Assembly: GCA_029204225.1 (NCBI GenBank)
Contig: CM055095.1
Coordinates: 15,284,049 to 15,348,048, forward strand
Direction: 5' to 3'
DNA from: Diphasiastrum complanatum
Lineage: Eukaryota; Streptophyta; Lycopodiopsida; Lycopodiales; Lycopodiaceae
Length of the DNA stretch: 64,000 nt
Shown here: positions 50,701 through 62,600 of the stretch, piece after piece
Layout of the letters: each line of letters opens with the position of its first letter
Position numbering within the stretch: position 1 is the first letter of the stretch
Position numbers and translations under genes: made by a program
The notes under the pieces: model-generated
Databases searched by the model: none
What the model was told of the DNA's origin: nothing
Seen by the model: only the letters and a program-made list of their open reading frames with translations

Positions 50701-53700
50701 ATTTAAGCTCGCATCTAATCCATCTTGGAAGGCCGACTAAGAACCAAATGATGAGCATCTGTTCAGAGGGCTATTCCTGTACTTGACTTTTGAGGCGTTT
50801 GAAACGCTCGATATAGTCTCGTACACGTTCATCTTTTGTCATTTTGATGTTACTCAATTTAACAAAAAGACTCTCTATCAAACGAAAGGGCTTAAAACGC
50901 TTGATAAAGGATTCTTTCAAAATTGACCAGTCTGTCTTTTCGTCACGATCAAGGTTGAAAAACCAATCACATGTTTTAGCGATCATGGTCATCGAAAATA
51001 GTTGGACCATAGCATTGGGAGATGTTTCGCCATACACATCACATGCATTCTCAAAGATTTGCAAAAATCTTTGAGGGTCCGAACTACCGTCAAACTTGGG
51101 TAGATCTAATTTGGGTGTACGTCTTTCAAGATGAGCTCCGTGGGTAGCAGGAACTCCATTAGGGTTGGTTCTGACCTGTGAGGGCTCAGCACCAAAAAAA
51201 AGGGGTCGTGTGCGTGAAGACTCGGCTCTATCAGGTTCTTGTCCCTCGAATGGGTTTATGGATGGCTCTTGGAGTTCGGCCTGCATTCGGTAGAACCTAT
51301 GGCGTCTAATTTGTTCAGCTACAGGGGACCTGACCTCGTATGGATAATCATCTGGGACTTCAGGATCTTTTTGGTGGTCCATTGGGTACTGGTGTGTCTT
51401 TTTTTATTGTTTTTGGATTTTCCGAGTTTTTTAGTGCTTTTGAAAAAAAAAAAAAAATTTATGCACCCCGTCCAGTCCCTTTGCCCCTCATCCCTCTCAG
51501 ACAATTCCGCCACACGCACCCCCATCTGCACCCATTTCGGTTGATCCCGTCCCCTTGCATCCACCAATTGCCATTGCGATTCCACCACCACGTCCTGTTG
51601 CTCGCACGCCCCCAGTTTACGATTTTCTCATGGACTCTCCGCCACCCAAGCAGGCCCAGGATCCCCATGTGGATCCCCATCATCCATCCATGTGCCTCTG
51701 TACCTGCCCCCATGTGTTGCTCCCCCCCTGTGCTGCTCTCCCATTGGCCCCATGGTCTGCTCACCCACAATGCCCATGTGGTGTTGCACCTGTCCCCTGC
51801 ACCATGTACTGTACCCTCTGTTTTTACACCCAGAACCCTTTTTTTTCCATTTTTTTGAACCTATTTTGGTATGTAAAAGGAAATAATTAAATATTAAAAA
51901 TATTAAAAAATATACATATTAAAAAATGGTACCGCCTTGGTACCGCGGATCCCAGGGCGGTACCGTACTGGCGCGCGGTACCATAATGGTGGTACCGCGG
52001 TTATGGCGCCGCCCTCAGACCATCGGTACCAGGGCGGCACCACAAAAATAATATTTTTTATTTTTTATTTTTTTTAATAAAAAACCCTTTTAACAGGCTA
52101 ATACAGGGTAAAAAATTCAGGAAAAAAAAGGGCTAGGGTTTAGAAAAAAGATGTTACTGTACAGGGGGACTGTACTGGGGGCACTGTGGGAGAGCAGACC
52201 TGGTGGTCAATGGGAGTGCAGCATGTAGGGGGGCAGCAAATCCGGACAGGTACACCGTCACATGGGCACTGTGGGGGAGCAGACCACGGACCCAATCGGA
52301 GTGCAGCATGTGGGGAAGCAATACATGGGGTAGGTACACCGTCACATGGGCACTGTGGAGGAGTAGACCATGGACCCAATCGGAGTGCAGCATGTGGGGG
52401 AGCAATACATCCGGACAGGTCCACCGTCACATGGGCACTGTGGAGGAGCAGACCATGGACCCAATCAGAGTGCAGCATGTGGGGGAGTAATACATGGGAG
52501 AGGTACAGTAGCACATGGGATCATCAACAAATGCAAATGGGGAAACAGGCTATGGGGTTAAATAGGCACTCACGAGGCAGTGAGAGAGCCAGTGAGAGGC
52601 TGTGAGAGGCATTGTGAGGCTGTGAGAGAGAGCCAGTGAGAGGCTGTGAGAGAGAGGCGTTGTGAGAGGCTGTGTCACAGACCGAGAGAGAGGCTGTGAG
52701 AGCGAGGCTGTGAGAGAGCCAGTGAGAGCCATTGAGAGGCTGTGAGAGGCTGTGAGAGCCATTTCGAAAAACAGGGTGTCGTGAGATGGCGGAGCGCATA
52801 CCACCGAGGCCTAAGGGTGAAGCCAGGAAGAAGCTCGAGGAAGGTGTTTGAAGGCACAACGAAAGGCATCGGAAGCAAGAGGCAGACATTGCAGAGATGC
52901 TGCGAGAGAATCGGCAGAGACACCCAGAGCTACAGATCCCCGCCCCCGCTGTGGCCCCCGCCCCCGCTGTCAAGCTGGATTTGGATGAGCAAATGGGAAT
53001 GAACTTCACACGGCGACAGTTCATCATGGTCAGGGAAAGGGCTGCCCGCCGTCGTGCTAACCAGGAGGCAGCTCGGGCTAACCGGGAGGCAGAGCGAGAG
53101 CGTCAGAACAATGCACCTGACGAGGGCGAGGAGTCAGTGGAGGATCCATAGGAATGTTTAGAATAGATGGGGTCTGGCCGTATGTGGCTGACTGTTGTTA
53201 TGTAATTTTCGGCAGTAGATGTGGCAGCATTTAGTGTCTAACATAGTGTAAAGAACAGCCCCAGCCGTATATGGCGGGAATACGTATTGTAATTTTGATA
53301 CATCTGATGAGTTAATGTATGGTGTGTTTTTTGTGCAACGCGTGCCTGGTGTATTGCAATGTAATATGTGTGTTTATGAAATGCTATAAAGGGGGTTGTA
53401 TTTCTGTGTTGTGCATCTACTATCAATCTATGCAGTTGAAACTAATTGTAATTACGCACATACCATTCAAAATAAAATTGACAACAGAGCATAACAATTA
53501 CAAATCGACAAATACAAAATGTGCAGCGAATAAAGTACGTCCAACACTGAATATAGTATGGAAAATGGTCTGAATACAGTGTTCGACCATCTGGCCGCCA
53601 AACATGGAACATGATATCAAACTACTAAAAATAAAATAACAGAGCTACAATCAATGCTCTGCCTCTAACTCAGATGAATGCTCCGGAGACAACTCAGGGC

Positions 53701-56700
53701 CCCGAGCTGACTCTCGCAACTGATATCTATGCCTGTCTGGAACTGGCATGGGCTGTGTATCCGAGGGGGAAGACTCGTCATCCTCATCCTCCCAATCTGC
53801 TTCCGCATCAGCTCCCAAGCAGGCTAAACCAACAACACCTGCTGTAGCTGGCTGTAATACTGCACCTCTACCAGCAACTGGAGCCCTGCGAGGTCGTCCT
53901 CTCTTCCCTAGCTGTTTCTGTGCCCTGCCTTTCTTGTTCGGTGCACCCTTGGGCCTTCCTGGCCTCTTGCGGACGAGGGGAGCCATCAATGCCTCATCAC
54001 CCCCATGCAGATCACCTGGCTGGCTAGGCTGGGCCCAAACTGCGGCCGGCTGGGATAGAGAAGCCAAAGATGGGTGTCCCTGTGCAGCTGATAGTGGAGG
54101 ATAGGTCCGAGGAGTGTGTGCCCGTGGGCCTGCTGCTGGTGGAGGAACTGGATGTGGAGGGGCCGTCCCTGCAAAACGCAAGTACAGCGGCGATAAGTAC
54201 TGATAGGGGCGCTGCGGTGGCCGGCACTGGTACATCCTGGGTGCTGCCAAAGGAGGAGCCGGTGCCGTGGGTGCTGCCAATGGAGGAGGATGTGTCGTGG
54301 GTGCTGCCACTGGAGGAGCCACTGTAGATGTGGGCGCTGCAACAGAAGATCTAAGCACAGATGGTGGCCTGCCAGGAGACCTGCTGCTGCAAAAGTGGAT
54401 GGCGATGAAGGGGCTGCAGGCCTCAACGGTATCGGTGGCACTGGAGGTGTTGTGCGGCGCATATACACCCTTTGATAGGTTCAAAGGAGCAGCTTCAACC
54501 GAGTTGGCAAAGGCAAAAGAGACCATCAACGCCTATGAAAAAGCCGCCGCTCAAGTGTTGGAAGCCGGACCACAAATCCCCGTCTCGGTCATGCCGCAAT
54601 TCTCCCCTTCGCGCCAAGAAGCTATACAAATGGATACAGGGGTTGATTCGAGCATGGACCAGGGGGGAGCTCCAGATCTAGCAGATCAACCGCCAACCAT
54701 ACCGGCAGTACAAGCGGGTCCATCCTCATCAAGGACAAGCCATTTATTCAGAAGGCCCATCAGCATCGAGGACCAGATCTAGACCTTCTTAAAGCAACAT
54801 CCACATGAGTCCTCGCGTCGTGGATGGGTTCTCTTGAATCTTTGTGAGGTCTATGGTGAGATTTATCCTCAAGATAAACTTAAGCTGTTTCCTATGGCCT
54901 TAACAGGCGCAGCACAAGATTGGTACTATAACCAAGATGAAACGGAGCGTACAGATTGGAAGGTTGTTAAACGAGCCCTTATCACACGGTTCAAACCACG
55001 AAAGTTTATGGAAGACCCTTTCCTACTTTTAAGTAAAGTTAAAATGGGAAAACAGGAAATGGTTCGAGATTACATCGAAAGGGTGAAACGTCTCAGATCT
55101 GAATGCGAACCTGAGCTGATTAATGAAAATTCCATGATTATGTGGTTTTTGTCAGGTCTACCTAAACGGATCAGACGTGAGCTGAAACGCCATAATGAGT
55201 ACGCACTTTTGCAAAATGCTATGGACGATGCAATTCGGGAGGAGGATGAAGATTCAGATGATGAGCCTTTAAGACCTCCAAGATCGAGGCCGGCAAAGAA
55301 TTGGACAAAATACCTGCACTGGGAGAGCAGCCGACATGGAGAATCACGGTTTTTGAGAAAACTCCGGAATCAATTAGGAGTTACATCGCCAGCCCTCGCC
55401 AGTTGCGGGTAGATCCTTATTACGTGCCAATGCCGCGAAGACATAAATGGAAAGATTTGGGATTGGCTATGGACAAAATCACCATCCATACGCCCAATTG
55501 GCCAATCATCCATCAGCCTTACAGCTGGAACATTTCAATGGACTTCCACCGGGCCTTACAAGCATATCAGAGAGAGTATGTCCACTCTCTGGATCCAACG
55601 GTGCGACAATCGGCAATGTTTGCAAAAGATCTAACTCTGTTGGCGTCAGTGGCAACCAAATGGGACGATTGCCTTCCTACCCTGGCATTCGATCCAAATA
55701 AGCCGATGGCCTCAGAGCAAATCAAAGATCAGCTGCCGATTGCTCGACTGTATTTCCGTGCGGCTATGATGGGAGGCTCTTGGGAATCCCGCTTCACCTC
55801 ATGGACAACTTCCAAGTGGATTGCCGGAGCCCACCGTTGATTCCTGCCGCATAATTTGGATTTCAATACTACACGCCTTGACTTTATGGAGAAGGTGCAG
55901 TATCATTTAATTAAGATTCGGCGCGAAGCCAATAAAAGTCCCCAATAACTGCATATTGCAAGTGTCGTGGGACCGCCACCAGTTTTGGTGGGGGATACTA
56001 TTGGAGGGTTTGCGGATCCCAAGGCAACCCTAACCCTAGTTAATAAGTGAGAGGGATTTGGCACCCTCCATGTGTAAGTCCAACCCAATGATCACATAGT
56101 TATTTGATTAATTAGAATGTTAATAAAAGGACTTTAGGCCTTCCCTCCAATTTTGATGGTTCCCACACTTTTTTAAATTTGAATAAAAAGAGAGGCAAGA
56201 CTGGACCAATAGGATTCAGAGGCCAGGGTCCTCCTCTCTACTATAGAAGGGACCAACTCGAGTTGCTCCTGATGTTCATTTCCTCATTTCAATAAAGCAG
56301 ATTGGTTCTCTTTAGAAATGGATTGATGAATGCCCTTGCTCTTCCTCTCTTCTCCTCCATTTCTCATGCTTTCTTTGGATTTTGCTAATTGTTGGATCTG
56401 ATCATTATTGGGATTGCTATTTCTTATGCTTTTTTTTTGAGAGAGAAAGGGAGAGAGAGAAGAGTAAGTTTCTATCATTGTTGTGGATTTAGGGTTAATG
56501 GAAGTAGGGTTAATGGATGTTAGTGTTAGATCTTCCATTCATGTTGAAATCTGAACTATATTATCGCTCTCATGGGAACGAACCTACGCGTGACAACTAA
56601 CTCCGTCTCTTTGATGCTAGATTGACTAGATCTTGGATTCAGGTTAGGCAAGGAAAGAAACCCACTACACATTCGCACTCTATTTCGTCTTGGTGCCGTA

Positions 56701-59590
56701 TCACGCAATTGTGCCATCGTTGCCTCCACATGGAATGTTCCACAGGTTGCAGCCTATTAGGCGGCTGTGGCGGCGGCGATGGGATAAGTTTCACCGGCCC
56801 ATTCACAGTGTAGCCCACATACTGCATCCGCTGTTTCAGAGCGAGAGGCAGTACGACGATGCAGAGTTGCGTGCGGACTGGTTCTCATACATCCGCCTCC
56901 TCAGCAGCGACACTGGTTTCCGCAGCAAGCTCGAGGAGCAGAGGCTAAGTTACAGGTAAACTCTTGCTCTACCCCCCTTTCGCTTGCTCAACTACCTTTC
57001 GCTGGCACAATTCAACTTCCCTTCGCTCGCTCAATTGTACTCACGCACATCGTTGCTCAATTTCAGGCATTGCCTGGGGCTGTTCGGCGAGGACCTTGCT
57101 ACTCTCCGAGAGAACAGGTTTACGCCTGTATCATGGTGGGATAGCTACGGCACTGGACAGACAAAGCTGAGGATGCTCGCGTTCCGAGTCCTATCACAGG
57201 TATGTTATCGAATCTCATTCATCCAAACATTTTCCGCATTGTCTCTATAAGGCCGCAACTCACTCGAGTGGCTGCCAGTTAATGCAAGATTGTTCTGCTT
57301 GCGTGTGCGAGCGGAACTGGTCAACGTTCAGCCTTGTTCACACGAACAGGCAGAACCGCCTCACGACTAAGCGATGCAATGACTTGGTAAACTGCAACAC
57401 CAACACCAGGGTGGTTCGACGCATCGCGGACAGCATGAGAGCAGGAGGCGTACGCGCCCTACTGCTGCAGGTATGTTTCTAAGCTCTATTACTTGCTTTC
57501 GAGCTATAGCAGACAATCAGTTTAATGCCCTCACGGTTGCTTCGGCTATTCTCACGAATGATTTACTTGTGTAGGTCAATCCTGATGATTGCCTAGTTCC
57601 AACGGCCAATCCTGAGGCAGAGCCAGAGGTTGACCCAGACGAGGCCGCTCGGTGTGCTTTGCGGGGTGATCCTAAGGATGATGCTGACACTGAGGAGCCT
57701 ACCCCCCTCCCTGTTGTTCCATTGCCCATCCTCCTCTGATGAGCCCACATATGATTCAGACGAGACAGTCGACATCGTAGGGGATGGTCCACGTGCCCCA
57801 CCCAGTACTCCCGCTACACGGACCCTTTCAGATGATGGCTGGACAGAGTTTGTGAGGGAGACAGAGGCTGCCGCCGAGAGACACACCGCTCAGAGACGAC
57901 TCAGAGCATCACAGGCAGGCGGTTCTTCCCAGAGACCCCCTCGTGGCAGAGGGAGACTCCCAGGCAAGAGTGTACCACAGAGGGTTCCTTTTGGCAGACC
58001 CAGAGGCAGGCCAGCCAAGAGGGGACGCACCGATGATTTTTCTAGTTGTCTCTTGGCAGGCGTTGGCCCAAACTTGGAGGAGTCCCAGATGCCTCCAGAC
58101 TCCCAGCCAGACTTTGTATTTGACACCCCTGTAGATGCACCTGGCACGCAGAGAAATGATTTTTTTAGCACAGACTTGTAGATATTGATACACACAAAGC
58201 ATCATGTACATTGGCATCAGATGAGATGTCTATATTTTTTTACAGTTTCTTCTTGTCATGGCTAATTTATCATGGTTGGTTACAAATGGTTAGCTCTGTG
58301 AACTGTGCAATTTGAATGGTTAGTTAGAAATGGCTTGCTCTGTGCAAGATGAGAGAGCGTAGTATGGAAATTATACATGCTGCACCTATTGTTTTACACC
58401 AGCACATCTTCATGTCTCTCATATCATCTGCATCATGTCCAATCACTGAACACAACACGCTAAACCCGACACCCTAACAAATGGCACAGTTAACATAACA
58501 CCCTAAACCCTAAGCCCTAACAAATCGCACGGTTAACATATCATGAACCCACAACTCCACAGCCAAAACCATCAAAACAAGGCAAAGATAGGCATCCTCA
58601 ATGTGTGATAGGCATTGCACCACAGGTATGTGCAGATTCAATATCAAAGCAGCACTTGTGTAGCATACACTTGAACTTGTGTAGAATGCATTTGGAATCG
58701 ACCAAAATGGTCCAAGAATACAGTCCACTTAGTGTGCATCTCTAGTACAAACCATAATTGCACATTTTGATAGTTCTCCTTAGGGTTTCCAAAACCCTGC
58801 ACAATTTTGGTTTTTTGTTTTAAAAATCAGGTTTTTTGGTGTCCTTTTGAATTTATCACTTTGTGGACAAATTTCGGTCATCTCAAAATAGTTATTTATG
58901 TATATATTTTTTTGGGTTGTTACATAAAAACTATTTTCATCCAAAGAAATAAAAATAAAATGTGTTTTGGAAGTTGGAACCATAGTTCCCGTGAACCGTC
59001 CACGGTTCACCACGGTTCTTGGAACCGTACGGTTCATAAAGTTTGGTCCCAAGAACCGTGGATTAATTAATTATTTAATTAATTAATTACATGAATCGTG
59101 GTACGGTTCACTCCACGGTTCTTAAGCCCCACGGTTCTTGGAACTGTGGGTTCTATGTTTGGAACACAAATGCAGCGAAACGCGATCCATTAATTTTGGT
59201 TTTATTCATTTATTTATATTTATACTATACATGAGGGTCCAGGCCGTTTGCCCGCGTCCGCGTCCGCGTCCGGCGTCCGGACCCCGACGCGTCCGACCCC
59301 CAGACGGGGGGTCGGACGCGTCTATTTTTTTTTTTTTGGAAAAAAAAAAAAAACAAATGCGTCCGGACGCCCCGACGCATACGTTTAGGGGTCCGGATGC
59401 AATTTTTTTTTTTAATTTTTTTTGAAAAAAAAAATTTAAAAAAAATTAAAAAAAAAAAACGGACGCGTCCGCGTCCGCCATCCGCTTCCTTAGATTTATA
59501 CTAATCATAGTTGCACATAATCGCGTTTCTGGGAGAAGACGTTTTGGAAACCGCGTTTCTGAGAAACGCGTTTCTCCTCCCAGAATCGTA

Positions 59591-59644
<54 letters not shown>

Positions 59645-62600
59645 GAAAAATAGCTTATGGCTGAAATTTGTTTAGGAGATCAATGGTCAAACGAGCGTTT
59701 TGCCTCTCAGAAGTGCAATAGATGGGGCACAAACAGATCTTATTTTCAATAGCTATTTGGTTGTTATTTGCTCTGGTTTTCAATAAATCCTCAGGGGGTT
59801 CGGGGGGCAGTAGCCCACGAGAAACAGGAAGTCCGGGGGGCGGTAGCCCCCCGGTGGGGGGTTTGGGGGGCTACGCCCCCCAACGGCAGGGTCCCCCCGT
59901 CGGTAAGGCCTCTTCATGACTTGGCCTTCCAACTCCCTGAGCGAAAACACACTTACTGGGACCATCTGTGATCGTAACAGACAGGCTAGAGGTTAGTTTT
60001 GAATTTTTATCCTTGACGAAACCCAACATGGATTAATGCACCTAAACTGGACCATCCTGCACCCGAAACAATCGGCAAATTATACAGTAATTATGCTCTT
60101 AATTAGAGCTTTCATCTTATACCCATATTGCCCAAAAAAGAAACCCAAAAAAAAAAATTTAAAAAACGTTTCTGGAATTTTTTCAAAATTTTCAAAAACG
60201 CGATTCTGAAACACATTTCAGAAACGCAGTGCAACTATGATACTAATATATACAAAGATCACATAACATTAGATATTATGGAGTTTCATAAGAATTTTTA
60301 AGAGCTATAAAAGGAAATTCGTATAGACAAACACCCACATTTTGGGATGCCAAGGCTTGAAATATCGAGTTGATGCAACTTAGGACAGGTAACTTGTATG
60401 GGATCTTAGAAACCCGTTTCGACCCAAACCAGTCGAAACATACTATGTCGAAATGTGGTACTAAATAAAATTAAAAAATTAATTCCTTTGTTAAATTAAA
60501 AAAATTTGGCCACGTTCCAGAACACGATCCGGGCGACTATGTATTGGATACTTATTCCAACTTAACTTAGGGCATGTGCCATTTACACAAATATCAAGAC
60601 GAAGGGCAGAATCAGCCATGATACAAGCTAGCATTATGGTAAAAACGTAGCATATCACCACTTCACCACCTAGAAAACCATGAACCCTATAGCAAAACTA
60701 AAACCCAGAAATTAAGTCCTTACCCCTTGTAATTAACAGCCAACTATTGCAGTCAAACATGCCACGTTCTCGTGTCAGATACTAAAGTGATACACATTTA
60801 CCATTTTCAGCTTTTTCAGTTCTCCCCGTGCAACTCTACAACGCCAACCACACTGAGCCTTTAACGCTGCCTTTTGCAACTTCTTGTAGTAAGAACGTGC
60901 TCTGTAACCTCTCCATTGTGCCTTCAATCAAGAAAAATGAGTAATAAGCTCCCTTGAACAACTCATGGAACCAAATGCAACACATTGCATTCTTGCCAAA
61001 AACAAAGTACAGAACATTAATATCAAGCTTCTGTGATTCAATTATAATATCTATAGCTCGTGCAAATCCTGCATATCCTTCTAAGAATCAAAAGTCCCAT
61101 GGATAACAAATCCCCATACATAAGAGCTCATTGCATCTTCATCAACATAAAACTTTGATTATTCCACTTGCCTGGATCAAAGTTGCAGCTTTGTTTTGCT
61201 TTTTTGCTCGATATTCTGCTCTAGCAAACATACCACGGACTCCCGATTGAATAACAATGGTTGCCTTTCGCATTCGTCTAAATGCCGTCTGGCATTTCCA
61301 TTTACAAAAATATTTCTGTAAGACAATAGCTGCAGCTTGCTTGCGCATGCCCTCATACAATGTCCGAGCACGCTTTCCTGCAATTGCATAATTTCAGACT
61401 CATATTGTTAAAAAGAAATTCAATAGCATCATACTATCACCACTGAGACCATACAGAAATAATTTTCAATCTGGAAAAGTACCGCATGGCAATTCACGGT
61501 TCATGCTACAAACAGCAAAAGCCAAAAATTCGTTTGAATGTCAGTACATCTAAAGAGAGAAAATCTCCTTAGGTCAATATGAACACATAATTACAAAATG
61601 TGAAAGTTCCACACATTAACTTAATGGGATTAAGTCAACGTTTACCTTGCCAATGAGCCTGTATGCAAGTAGCCGCCCTTCGCATAGCCCAAAACTCCCT
61701 TTGAGCCAAAAATGTGCGCACCTGACGTTGAATGAGCGTTGCAGCAGAACTTAATACCTCTGCCCTTTTAGCATCCAACACTGCCATCTGACCAGCTCTA
61801 AGGAAAACCTTAGTTTTCCCAATCTGCAAAACCATATCAATTATGAAGCACAGAAATGCCCAAGCTCCTAGAGATGCCTAGCTTCCAATGAAAATTGCCA
61901 TTCAGATTTTCACCTACCTAATCAAAGCCCAAAGTAAGAGCCAGTTAAGGAAAAATTAACAATATCATCATATATACTAAAGTTACCTGATAGTTACTAA
62001 GATTCATCTTCATCAGCAGCTTTTCAGCCGCCACCTTTTCATCATAACTACAAAACAGAACGCCATGAAGAAGCAACTATTATCAAGGGGAGTTCATCAT
62101 TAAAACAGGTTGCTTGAAGCTTTTACAGAGGGGAACACTTAAGCTCTTTCTGGAGAAAATTTAAAGCTTACTTTCCTTCAAGAAGCTTGGGTGCCAATAG
62201 ACCAAAGCGATCAAGGAACTCATCAAAAGTTCGCCTTGTGGGATACCCAGCACAACTTATTCTGACGGCTTCAAGGACACCCTGTGACACAAAACCAAGT
62301 AAAATATCCGAGTGTGCTTGCACACCCCCTGAAACCGGTCCACGAATATCTATCTTTTACAAGTGACGACCTCCCTCTTCCCCAGTCAACATATTGTATA
62401 GAAAGATAAAAAGCCAGCAATTATCCAAGTTGTAAGTTTGCAAAAAGATATGAACTAAAAACAGTCATTGATTTGAGAAGCACTGCAGCAGAAGTGTTTC
62501 TTACTAGGAAAGCTTTCTTTATTCACAAATTACGAAAGAGCATGTAAAAGAGAAAAAGCATTTTGATGAAAATCGTTGTACACAAATGAAAATCCAGAAA

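Larger units (their letters stand above)
40015..60801. other. 20.8-kb myosin intron filled with transposons
   Basis: The intron starts GTAAATG after exon 60921-60802 and ends TCCAG before exon 40014-39916. It separates the IQ neck from the coiled coil; the same boundary is known in plant myosin XI genes, where the intron is short. It contains a Gypsy element, two further gag relics, hAT-related sequences, tandem arrays and fold-back repeats, listed separately. Confidence 0.92.

Noticed and set aside
52140-52605. Several Cys/His/Trp-rich frames on both strands
   Set aside because: Multiple frames are open at once because the 85-bp array repeats; this is not coding evidence.
52524-53027. 167-codon minus-strand frame rich in Ser/Leu/His
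   Set aside because: It is translation of the GAG-rich minisatellite and the antisense of the helical plus-strand frame.
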